Shown in pieces: positions 1 through 6,322 of a stretch of DNA of 6,437 bases. The position numbers and the translations under genes are program-made. Below the pieces are notes generated by a model. It ran no database searches, was not told the origin of the DNA, and worked only from the letters and a program-made list of their open reading frames with translations. The stretch is taken from positions 1 to 6,437 of the forward strand of contig JACPZF010000033.1 in the NCBI GenBank assembly GCA_016195615.1. The letters are read 5' to 3'. Positions within the stretch are counted from its first letter, which is position 1. Each line of letters opens with the position of its first letter. This DNA is from Candidatus Gottesmanbacteria bacterium (GTDB lineage Bacteria; Patescibacteriota; Microgenomatia; JACPZF01).

Positions 1-556
1 ATGATATTAAACCATCTATTTTTGTCAAGAGCTGTTTGCTTTTAAGCTTTCTTTCCATCACGCTTTCCATAAAAAAATCCAGCTGATTATCCCTTAGCAG
101 ATTATCTTTAGGCAAATACCCTAAGTCCCACAAAAGTTTTAATTCAAAATCTTCTATTTTATAGTTTTTAATACCATTGATCTTCTCTAGCAGCAAAAGT
201 TCCGAGCTCACGAGGTCGAATAAAGAACGATTGATTTGGCGCTCCGGACAAAGGCGGTCGACGAGTTCGCAGATTTGATAGGCAAAGGCGATTTTTTTTA
301 AATCCTGGCGCAACCCCAAAAAGTTATTGACCGCTTCGACTTCTAAAATCAGATCGAGGTTTTTCCCTTGGGCAATATCGAGTTTGACTAAAGAAAAAGG
401 TTCAAGGCTGGGAGCTTTTTTACTAATGGTTCTTCTAATCCCCTTGGCGATAAGTCTTATTCTGCCGTGTTCGCGACTTAAGATGGTTAAAATTTTGTCC
501 GTCTCTTTAAAATTACTGCGTTTGAGAACAATGCCTACGGTCTTGTAGTTTCTCAC
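1..556 (-). CDS. recO: DNA repair protein RecO (3' end cut by window edge)
   Basis: RecO helps load RecA onto SSB-coated single-stranded DNA in the RecFOR recombination pathway. The visible 185 codons start with an N-terminal OB-fold: TVGIVLKRSNFKETDKILT at residues 6-24, then REHGRIRLIAKGIRR (28-42), the family's strand-loop pattern. A helical domain follows, with the QICELVDRL helix (94-102) and FELKLLWDLGYLP (137-149). ERKLKSKQLL (168-177) resembles the usual end of RecO, so probably only a few residues are missing at the left edge. The zinc-binding cysteine segment that normally follows GYxP is absent; only about 20 residues separate GYLP from the last helix. The start is GTG at 556-554. 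An in-frame TAA, the DUF4012 stop, lies just upstream and there is no ATG near the N-terminus. The spacer to DUF4012 is 6 bases with only a weak purine stretch, so translational coupling is likely. The family call is firm from sequence pattern. Confidence 0.9.
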   Translation of the reverse strand, partial: MRNYKTVGIVLKRSNFKETDKILTILSREHGRIRLIAKGIRRTISKKAPSLEPFSLVKLDIAQGKNLDLILEVEAVNNFLGLRQDLKKIAFAYQICELVDRLCPERQINRSLFDLVSSELLLLEKINGIKNYKIEDFELKLLWDLGYLPKDNLLRDNQLDFFMESVMERKLKSKQLLTKIDGLIS

Positions 557-562
557 TCTCTT

Positions 563-2500
563 TTAGGTCTTAATCTTGAGTTCTTTATCGCTTATCAATT
601 TAAATTGTTCCAGCTTTTTGCCGTTTAAAATAACAACATAGTCATTGCTGTCTGTTCCCGGCTGTTTTTGGATGAGTAGTTTATATTCTTTGGCGCTGTA
701 TTTTTGCGCTAGCTGGTATTTAATAACGAGCTCTGAACTACCCAAGGGCCTGACGGTTAAAAAACCCTCAAATACGGTTTTGCCTAAATCTTCACCCGTC
801 GTCATTTTAACTTCCGAACCCCTTGATTCCACCAGCTGGCTGCCTTTGGGTACATAAAACCTGATCCAATCTCGAAGCAGGCCATTTAGACATAAACCGC
901 CGTGTTCCAAATTGCAATCAGAGGGCGGCTGGGGATTTTTATAATCAACCGTGATAGTTTTTGTGACCGTACCGTCGTTGGCGATTTCAATCTTTTGTTC
1001 GACTTTTTCCGTCACATACATATTGGATTTAGCTCCGGCAAAGTTCGTATCATTGAGATGGAAATAATCACCGTCATATTCTCTCAGTCTTCCTCCTATA
1101 TTTAAGGCTTCGACCGCTTTTTGCGCTTTTTCGTCTTTTAAGAAGACCAAAACGTGTTTCTCATTAAGCGCTGTGAGCCCTGCCTGAAATAACGGACCCC
1201 AATAAAGTTTGGGTGAAGAAGAAAGCGCTTTATGCATGATGGAATTCATTAAGGCGCCGATGATATCTTTTCGTGACCCTTTGGCATAATTGACCGGCTT
1301 ATCGGCAAATGACTCAAGTTCAAAAATAACTTGCGGGCAATTGCATTCCGGTACATTTTTGGTAGTAAATTCCGTGCCGTAGACCGGAATCGGGCCTAAA
1401 ACGTCCATCACTTTAATAAGAAACTGGGTGTCGATAGCGACAATACCCGAAATTTTAGCGCGTCCCGGAATCGAGTTATAAAGGTCTTCGAAATTAACCA
1501 TGGCCACATAAAAATCTGGGGAAATATTAATGTCTCTTAAATTCCAATACGGGACTAAGGGTAAATATTTAAGAATTGGGGTTGGGGCAGAAACTCTTTT
1601 CGTCTTTTGATCATCAAGCTTATAAATATCGTCTGATGATTCGACGTTTATTTTTCCTTTTTCAAGGCGGAGTACGGCATAAGCGGTAATAAAGCCCCCG
1701 GTTGATCTTAGTTCCTTATCATTTTGGAAAAGAATTAAATATTTTTGTTCCGTAGGCTGACCTAAAAGTGAAGGTAAAACTTCCAAAAATGGCCTGGCAT
1801 CGCTTAAGGCCTTATCACCTTGATCAACCACGTCTTTCAATTGGGTAAGCTGGGATTTAATAATGGTACCTTTGATTTTTTCGGGATAGCGGTTAGGATC
1901 GACTTGGTCTATTTCTCCACGCAGCAATTTCATTTTTTCGGCTAACTTGCCTAAGTTTGGTGTTACTTTATCTAGGGTCTCTACAGCCTTATTAATGCGA
2001 TCCTCGGCAGAACCGCCGACAAAACTGCCCTGCCCTTTAAGGCCGAGTAAATCGGCATAAGGCTTGACCGATGCAATTACGATATCGATCATATCCAAAC
2101 TGTAAAATCCGCTTTTGACCAGGTGGTCAGCGTCTTTATAATAAACCCCGAGGCCCGGAATAAAAGTTGTCCAAGATAATATTTTTAAGCGATTTTGCGT
2201 ATCCTGCAGTTTGCTCCTAGCAACTTTGAATTTTTCTTCGGCCAACGCAATATTTTGCTGTTTAGCAGCTTCGTAGGCTTCTTTGCCGGCTTTTTTAACG
2301 TCATTTACCGACAGTAAGACCGCCTGTGCCGGTATTAAAATACCAAAAACAACAACTAGTCCTAAAATAACTAGGAAAACACCAAAACTGCCGAGGAAGG
2401 CAAACTTTTTTTTCATATTGCTAGTTGCGACTTTATTATTAACGACTGAAGTCGTCTCTTCTTCTGGATGATTTACAAGATTTTGAATTTCGCTGGGCAT
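563..2500 (-). CDS. DUF4012 family membrane-anchored envelope protein
   Basis: Its biochemical function is not established. DUF4012 proteins are common in Patescibacteria and some Gram-positives, usually beside glycan genes as here. In the 645 residues: a polar cytoplasmic tail (1-29), KKK at 30-32, one hydrophobic membrane helix (about 33-60), then a helix-rich, charged stretch likely forming coiled coils (about 65-245). The DUF4012 core begins near 253, with YLILFQNDKELRSTGGFI (254-271) and the RDINISPDF motif (322-330). The C-terminal region (about 495-645) is probably beta-rich. Positive residues before the helix predict that the large domain is outside. Four cysteines occur there: C386, C388, C529 and C537. 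The chosen start at 2500 has no Shine-Dalgarno sequence. Met29, directly before KKK and the membrane helix, is a plausible alternative start. A role in processing or attaching the glycan made by the upstream genes is inferred from context only. LCP transferase is a functional analogue to consider, but no LCP motif was recognised. Confidence 0.9.
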   Translation of the reverse strand: MPSEIQNLVNHPEEETTSVVNNKVATSNMKKKFAFLGSFGVFLVILGLVVVFGILIPAQAVLLSVNDVKKAGKEAYEAAKQQNIALAEEKFKVARSKLQDTQNRLKILSWTTFIPGLGVYYKDADHLVKSGFYSLDMIDIVIASVKPYADLLGLKGQGSFVGGSAEDRINKAVETLDKVTPNLGKLAEKMKLLRGEIDQVDPNRYPEKIKGTIIKSQLTQLKDVVDQGDKALSDARPFLEVLPSLLGQPTEQKYLILFQNDKELRSTGGFITAYAVLRLEKGKINVESSDDIYKLDDQKTKRVSAPTPILKYLPLVPYWNLRDINISPDFYVAMVNFEDLYNSIPGRAKISGIVAIDTQFLIKVMDVLGPIPVYGTEFTTKNVPECNCPQVIFELESFADKPVNYAKGSRKDIIGALMNSIMHKALSSSPKLYWGPLFQAGLTALNEKHVLVFLKDEKAQKAVEALNIGGRLREYDGDYFHLNDTNFAGAKSNMYVTEKVEQKIEIANDGTVTKTITVDYKNPQPPSDCNLEHGGLCLNGLLRDWIRFYVPKGSQLVESRGSEVKMTTGEDLGKTVFEGFLTVRPLGSSELVIKYQLAQKYSAKEYKLLIQKQPGTDSNDYVVILNGKKLEQFKLISDKELKIKT

Positions 2501-2511
2501 TTTATTTATTA

Positions 2512-2539
2512 AAAATTAGAAATTATAAATTAAAAATTT
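2512..2539. repeat. AT-rich 7-base-period repeat in spacer
   Basis: On the plus strand this reads as four successive heptamers: AAAATTA, GAAATTA, TAAATTA, AAAATTT. It fills most of the 42-base spacer between the sugar transferase and DUF4012 genes. It shares the period and an AAAATT core with the repeat at 4770-4822. It contains a TATAAT on the minus strand (2527-2522), which could act as a -10 box for DUF4012, but no convincing -35 sits at the right distance. The hexamer may be a by-product of the repeat. Confidence 0.6.
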
Positions 2540-2542
2540 CGG

Positions 2543-3193
2543 CTACATCGCTCCTCTTCCGGAAATCATCGCAAAAGGAGTCTTGAGTATTATTATCATA
2601 TCATAAAACAAGGATTTATTTTTAACATACTCGGCGTCCATCGCAATTCGTTTGTCAAAATTGACTTCGCTTCTTCCCGAGACCTGCCAAACACCGGTTA
2701 TGCCGGGTCTAATGGAAAGTACAACTTTTACTAAATCCTGGGTATGGGGATATTTCTTTTGCTGTTCTCTGAGTTCGTCAGGATAATAAGCCCGAGGTCC
2801 TACTAAACTCATTTCGCCTCTTAAAACATTTAAAAGCTGGGGTATTTCGTCAAGCGAATGGCGCCTGATAAATCTGCCAATATTAGTAATGCGCGGATCC
2901 CTTGGTAATTTATAACTGTTTCTTTTATATCTGACAAAAAGCTCCTTATACTTCGGACTGGTCCGCAAAAGTTCATGAGCGCTTTCGACCATGGAACGGA
3001 ATTTATACATTTTAAATAATGTCCCCTTTTTACCAACCCTCTCTGGGGTATCGGCAAAAATAGGTCCATCGGAATCGAGTTTGATTAAAAAGGCAATAAG
3101 AAGACAAAGCGGCAAAAAAAATATTAACAAGCCAAAGGCGCCAAAGAGATCGATAATTCTTTTCGTTTTCTCATATTTGGTTAAAGTTATCAT
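2543..3193 (-). CDS. Polyprenyl-phosphate sugar-1-phosphate transferase (PglC/WcaJ family)
   Basis: This enzyme moves a sugar-1-phosphate from a nucleotide sugar to undecaprenyl phosphate, the committed membrane step of many surface glycan pathways. At 216 residues it is the short PglC-like form with only the catalytic domain, not the long five-helix WcaJ form. It has a hydrophobic membrane-associated helix (about 13-38), SDGPIF (41-46), RVGKKGTLFKMYKFRSM (52-68), DPRITNIGRFIRRHSLDEIPQLL (split here: DPRITNIGRF at 99-108 and RRHSLDEIPQLL at 110-121), MSLVGPR (128-134) and RPGITGVWQVSGRS (162-175). D115-E116 are the expected catalytic Asp-Glu pair. Where many relatives have VGPRP, this one has VGPRA. 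The sugar substrate cannot be read from sequence. The gene follows manC by 7 bases. Its ATG at 3193 is preceded by AATTTTT with no Shine-Dalgarno sequence. The family is certain; the donor sugar is unknown. Confidence 0.95.
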   Translation of the reverse strand: MITLTKYEKTKRIIDLFGAFGLLIFFLPLCLLIAFLIKLDSDGPIFADTPERVGKKGTLFKMYKFRSMVESAHELLRTSPKYKELFVRYKRNSYKLPRDPRITNIGRFIRRHSLDEIPQLLNVLRGEMSLVGPRAYYPDELREQQKKYPHTQDLVKVVLSIRPGITGVWQVSGRSEVNFDKRIAMDAEYVKNKSLFYDMIIILKTPFAMISGRGAM

Positions 3194-3200
3194 AAAAATT

Positions 3201-4286
3201 TTAGAGGCAATCTTCTTTACCTTCGTTTTTTAAAACTTCGACTAAATTCTTCACTTTTTGCGCCTGATCTTTATGGCAAATTAAAATAGCGTCTTGGGTT
3301 TGGACAATAATTAAATCGGAAACGCCGATCGTGGTAATCAAACTGCCATCGCCATAAACCAGACAGTCTTTGCTGTCTAATAAAACATGTTTGGCGCTGT
3401 GGTCTCCCAAAAGCACGTTGCCGTCTGCGGTTTTGGGAAAAACTTCCATTAGCACCACCCAGTTGCCGACGTCGCTCCAACCAAAATCCGCCGGCACCAT
3501 AACTAAGTTTTTGGCTTTCTCCATAATGCCATAGTCAATGGCGATGTTTTCCAAAGTAGACCAAAGTTTGTCGGCTTCGGTTTCGCTTTTTTCGGATATC
3601 TTATCTATAACCAGACTTAGTTCGGGCATAAATTTGCGGTAGGACTCCAAAAAGGTAGAAGCTTTGCCTAGAAAATAGCTCGCATTCCAAAAATAATCGC
3701 CGCTAGCTAAAAAGGCTTTGGCCAAAGTCAAGTCCGGTTTTTCCGTAAACCTTTTTACTTTAAAAACCGATTTATTCTCGATCTCGAATTCGCTTCCCGC
3801 ATGAATATAACCCAAGCTATCGTCTGCTTTGGAAGGAAGAATTCCGACCGTTACTAAATCTGAAGACACCTCGGCCGCCTGGTAAGCCGTGGCTAAAACA
3901 TTGACAAATTCGCTTTTATTTCGAACTAAATGATCGGAGGCAAAACTACCAATTACACTATCGGGGTCGCGTTTATTAATCTCCCACACCGCCAGAGCGA
4001 TGGCCGGAGCCGTATTCTTAGGAGACGGCTCGACTAAAATATTCTCTGCCTTAAATCCGGGAAGTTCTTTTTTAATCTCCTCGACATAATCGCGGCTGGT
4101 AACGATTAATATATTTTCTGAAGGAATATTTGCGACTAGCCTATCGTAGGTATCCTGTAAAAGCGTATTGCTCGAACCTATTTTTAAAAATTGCTTCGGC
4201 CGGGCGTTTCTCGATTTAGGCCATAGTCTGGTGCCGCCGCCGCCGGCTAGGATTACACCGAAGTGATGTTTTGATATTGATCCCAT
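3201..4286 (-). CDS. manC: Mannose-1-phosphate guanylyltransferase
   Basis: It makes GDP-mannose from mannose-1-phosphate and GTP in the cytoplasm, the donor for mannosyl (or derived fucosyl/rhamnosyl) units. The nucleotidyltransferase signature is clear: VILAGGGGTRLWPKSR (11-26), PKQFL (30-34), EPSPKNTAPAIAL (86-98), SDH with metal-binding D118 (117-119), KRFTEKPD (178-185), DYGIMEK (251-257) and DFGWSDVGNW (267-276). The 361 residues end after the beta-helix-like tail, so the C-terminal phosphomannose isomerase cupin found in bifunctional ManC/AlgA is missing. PMI activity must come from elsewhere. The start at 4286 is forced: there is no other ATG, GTG or TTG before the glycine-rich loop. 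It makes the gene overlap the end of the glycosyltransferase by 34 bases in another frame. No Shine-Dalgarno sequence is visible, so coupled translation is likely. A guanylyl preference is family-based; another hexose-1-phosphate specificity cannot be fully excluded. Confidence 0.93.
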   Translation of the reverse strand: MGSISKHHFGVILAGGGGTRLWPKSRNARPKQFLKIGSSNTLLQDTYDRLVANIPSENILIVTSRDYVEEIKKELPGFKAENILVEPSPKNTAPAIALAVWEINKRDPDSVIGSFASDHLVRNKSEFVNVLATAYQAAEVSSDLVTVGILPSKADDSLGYIHAGSEFEIENKSVFKVKRFTEKPDLTLAKAFLASGDYFWNASYFLGKASTFLESYRKFMPELSLVIDKISEKSETEADKLWSTLENIAIDYGIMEKAKNLVMVPADFGWSDVGNWVVLMEVFPKTADGNVLLGDHSAKHVLLDSKDCLVYGDGSLITTIGVSDLIIVQTQDAILICHKDQAQKVKNLVEVLKNEGKEDCL

Positions 4287-5398
4287 AGTTTATTTACTTT
4301 TTGCTTAAAATCTTTCTGAAACTGTTCTTTATTATATATTAATGCGTTTTTTCGGCAATCTTGACTAGAAAATTTCATCTTGGTAAATTTTTTTAGGGCC
4401 AAAAACAGCGATAAAAGGTTTTGTTGTTTAAATAAAATTCCGGTTTTGCCCTGCCTGATTGTTTCCGCGATGCCGCCTTTGGCAAAAGCAATGACCGGCT
4501 TTCCGAAGGCTTGCGCCTCAATGCTGACTAGACCAAAATCTTCTTCCTGCGTACAGACTAAAGCGCGACAATCTTGATAATAGCCTACGAGCTTCTCATC
4601 TGTCAATTCTCCTAGGAATTCTACATTGGATTTGGCTATTTTTTTTAAATTATCTGCTTCTACTCCGGTACCGATGATTTTTAACTCCCATCCCAACTCA
4701 TTGAAAGCCTCAATCGCTAAATCGATTCTTTTATATGGTACCAGCCGCGAAACCACTAAAAAATAATTTACTTTTGACTTTTGATTTGTACTTTTGAATT
4801 TTGAATTTTGAATTTTAAATTTATCCGTATCTATTCCCGGATATACCACCTCGCTTTCTCTTTGATAATATTTCTTAATCCTCTTTTTTACGGTATTACT
4901 AATGGCTAGGTAAAAATCCGGCCGCTTACTTGCTATTTGATCAAAAACCCTAAGTTTTGGAACTACTAATGGCAGTAAAGTTTTAATCATAGGATTTAAA
5001 ACCCCAAAACCCGGATTGTTTTGATAAAGAGAATTACCGCTCCAAAGATACCTCGTCGGCGTCAGACAGAAGCAAATATGCAAGGTTTCTGGTTTGGTAA
5101 TAATGGCCTTGGCTTCGGAGCTAGTTACCGAAATGACTAAATCAAATTGACTAAAATTAAAAGTTTCGAAAGCCAGTTCCGTCAGAGCGGCAAATAATTC
5201 GTGATGGGATTTGGCTAAAGGGATTTTTTGCAAAAAAGAAGTAATGACTTTGGGAAAAACTTTCGCCCAAGGAGCTTTCTCCTCATCATAAACCGCTGTA
5301 TACAAAGGCGCCTTTGGCCAAATCTCATGCAAGGCTAAGAGCACTCTTTCCGCGCCGCCTATCTTATTTACCCGATCATAAGCTAAAGCTACTTTCAT
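4253..5398 (-). CDS. GT4-family glycosyltransferase (possibly mannosyltransferase)
   Basis: A cytoplasmic, GT-B fold retaining glycosyltransferase that would add a sugar, plausibly mannose from GDP-mannose, to the lipid-linked glycan. The N-terminal acceptor domain (about 1-185) contains GGAERVLLALHEIWP (14-28) and the CLTPTRYLW loop (111-119). The C-terminal donor domain (about 211-381) opens with YFLVVSRLVPYKRIDLAIEAF (split: YFLVVSRLVPYKR at 212-224, IDLAIEAF at 225-232). It continues with IIGTG (241-245) and the EX7E element, E286 and E294 in EEDFGLVSIEA, followed by FGKPVIAFAKGGIAET (298-313). Residues 193-210, between the domains, are encoded by a 7-base-period repeat and form a K/N/Q/S-rich linker. 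The start lies 2 bases after the nuclease stop and has no Shine-Dalgarno sequence. The 3' end overlaps manC by 34 bases. The mannose assignment comes from adjacency to manC and is tentative; the GT4 family call is firm. Confidence 0.92.
   Translation of the reverse strand: MKVALAYDRVNKIGGAERVLLALHEIWPKAPLYTAVYDEEKAPWAKVFPKVITSFLQKIPLAKSHHELFAALTELAFETFNFSQFDLVISVTSSEAKAIITKPETLHICFCLTPTRYLWSGNSLYQNNPGFGVLNPMIKTLLPLVVPKLRVFDQIASKRPDFYLAISNTVKKRIKKYYQRESEVVYPGIDTDKFKIQNSKFKSTNQKSKVNYFLVVSRLVPYKRIDLAIEAFNELGWELKIIGTGVEADNLKKIAKSNVEFLGELTDEKLVGYYQDCRALVCTQEEDFGLVSIEAQAFGKPVIAFAKGGIAETIRQGKTGILFKQQNLLSLFLALKKFTKMKFSSQDCRKNALIYNKEQFQKDFKQKVNKLWDQYQNITSV
4770..4822. repeat. 7-base-period minisatellite inside the glycosyltransferase gene
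   Basis: On the plus strand the units run ACTTTTG, ACTTTTG, ATTTGT (one base short), ACTTTTG, AATTTTG, AATTTTG, AATTTTA, AATTT. Read on the coding strand, a 7-base unit rotates through all three frames every 21 bases. It is translated here as residues 193-210 of the GT4 protein, including KIQNSKFKSTNQ. The coding-strand units (CAAAATT, CAAAAGT) contain no stop in any of their three frames, so insertion is tolerated. The homologous interdomain linker in GT4 enzymes is normally short, so this looks like an inserted or expanded element. It shares its period and core with the spacer repeat at 2512-2539. Confidence 0.85.
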
Positions 5399-5400
5399 AA

Positions 5401-6279
5401 TTAAAATGGAAGGTCGCTGGTGGTATTTTCTTTAGATTCGCTACTTTTATCCGCGGCAACCACAATATAGATTTCCTGTTTGCGGCTGTAGTCAACGCTG
5501 ACCATTTTGCCTTTTTGTTCCTCAATAACGGCCGCAAAATCGCGGCACGCCCAGCATGAATCGCCGCCGGAAATACAGCGGAAGGAATTGGTTAGCCGCG
5601 AATTTTTAATCACCAGTCCTATTTGTTTTAATTTTTCTAGGGTCTCTTGGGTCGGGGAAAGCTCATAGGCTCTAAAATCTTTCTCGCGATCTAAATACCA
5701 GTAACTCGCTCTAATTTGGGGGTTGGTTAGGAAACTCCCTGCCAAAACGGCATAGGTTGAAAGTTGAATCGAATCGCTTTTTTCTTCTTTCTCGCCGGTT
5801 TTAAAATCAATGATGTGGTACATATTTTCCCCTTCTTTTTCGATCCAATCCAGCTTTCCCGTTAAAATTAAGTCTTCTCCTAGATCAAGTTTGGGAAAAT
5901 CAGGCATTGGGATTGGAGAAATAGATTTAAAATGCGGATTGGCCCAAAAATTCTCGAGCATCTTGATGGCCCGGTTTTTGTACTGGCTTTCCTCTTGTGC
6001 GGAGGAAAACCCGCCTTTTTCACCTGCTATTTCGCTCCAATACCTATTAAGAATGGCAAACAGCTGTTCTTTTTCCTGAGAAACCGCACTGCTACGCAAG
6101 AATTGGGCCAAAACATCATGCATAACTGCTCCGAGAGCCAGTTTAGGATTAATGAGCTGTATTTTTAAGCCGGTTTTAGGGTTTTTATAAACGTACTGGT
6201 AATAATAAGCCCTTGGACAGGATTTAAAAGCGGAAATAGAAGAAGGGGAAATAAATACGGCGTTGGGATTATATGCCAT
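5401..6279 (-). CDS. RecB-like PD-(D/E)XK nuclease with probable iron-sulfur cluster
   Basis: This belongs to the PDDEXK_1 group (RecB/AddB C-terminal nuclease and Cas4 relatives), which cuts DNA using divalent metal. All core residues are visible in the 292 residues: H54 in LALGAVMHDVL (47-57), D144 in LTGKLDWIEK (139-148), D158-x-K160 in HIIDFKTGE (155-163), and Q172 with Y176 in IQLSTYAVL (171-179). The N-terminal SPSSISAFKSCPRAYYYQYV (11-30) supplies C21. C235, C242 and C245 (RCISGGDSCWAC, 234-245) complete a four-cysteine set as in Fe-S nucleases of this family. There is no helicase domain, so it is a stand-alone nuclease. It is the first gene of the minus-strand train and its stop lies 2 bases before the glycosyltransferase ATG. 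The start at 6279 sits directly behind a TATAAT box, suggesting leaderless expression. Cas4 was considered, but no CRISPR locus is present. Repair or DNA processing is inferred; the partner is unknown. Confidence 0.9.
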   Translation of the reverse strand: MAYNPNAVFISPSSISAFKSCPRAYYYQYVYKNPKTGLKIQLINPKLALGAVMHDVLAQFLRSSAVSQEKEQLFAILNRYWSEIAGEKGGFSSAQEESQYKNRAIKMLENFWANPHFKSISPIPMPDFPKLDLGEDLILTGKLDWIEKEGENMYHIIDFKTGEKEEKSDSIQLSTYAVLAGSFLTNPQIRASYWYLDREKDFRAYELSPTQETLEKLKQIGLVIKNSRLTNSFRCISGGDSCWACRDFAAVIEEQKGKMVSVDYSRKQEIYIVVAADKSSESKENTTSDLPF

Positions 6280-6285
6280 GAAGTG

Positions 6286-6291
6286 ATTATA
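6286..6291 (-). promoter_or_regulatory. Consensus -10 box, predicted leaderless promoter
   Basis: A perfect TATAAT on the minus strand is followed by CACTTC and then the ATG of the nuclease gene. With standard -10 geometry the transcript would start at or next to the A of that ATG, giving a leaderless message, which fits the absence of any Shine-Dalgarno sequence. The -35 is weak: at a 17-base spacer it reads GTTTTG, at 16 TTTTGA. The latter positions lie in the palindrome at 6309-6322. This is the best candidate for driving the whole minus-strand gene train. Confidence 0.6.
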
Positions 6292-6308
6292 CTACTTAAA
6301 GGTCATTT

Positions 6309-6322
6309 CAAAACTAGTTTTG
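6309..6322. repeat. 14-base perfect palindrome, candidate operator
   Basis: CAAAACTAGTTTTG is a perfect 14-base palindrome in the divergent intergenic region. It extends imperfectly to TTTC on the left (6306-6309) and GAAA on the right (6325-6328). It covers the -35 position of the minus-strand promoter and lies just upstream of the plus-strand -35 candidate, so a bound dimeric regulator could affect both. It could instead mark the boundary or target of a mobile element on the right. Confidence 0.45.

Noticed and set aside
327..548. Plus-strand open frame of 73 codons
   Set aside because: It is antisense to recO, whose minus-strand reading matches the RecO pattern over its full length. It has no ribosome binding site or recognisable domain.
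2283..2471. Plus-strand open frame of 62 codons
   Set aside because: It lies wholly antisense to the membrane helix and tail of the DUF4012 gene. The low-complexity T/K-rich peptide is the mirror of the hydrophobic segment.
2522..2527. TATAAT as an internal promoter for DUF4012
   Set aside because: The minus-strand hexamer is perfect, but the region 16-18 bases upstream reads like CGATGT with no -35 match. The hexamer also falls out of the AT heptamer repeat, so it is kept only as a possibility.
2991..3233. Plus-strand open frame spanning the manC/sugar transferase junction
   Set aside because: It is antisense to two well-supported genes. The hydrophobic tail arises from the complement of the AT-rich junction.
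3201..4286. Bifunctional ManC/phosphomannose isomerase
   Set aside because: The protein ends at 361 residues without the C-terminal cupin domain.
4770..4822. CRISPR-like array
   Set aside because: The units are 7 bases with no spacers, so it is a tandem repeat and not a repeat-spacer array.
5810..6168. Two overlapping plus-strand open frames
   Set aside because: Both are antisense to the nuclease gene, which shows all catalytic motifs in the minus frame.
5401..6279. Cas4
   Set aside because: The nuclease core and cysteines resemble Cas4, but there are no cas1/cas2 genes or array, and the length and context fit the general PDDEXK_1 RecB-like group better.
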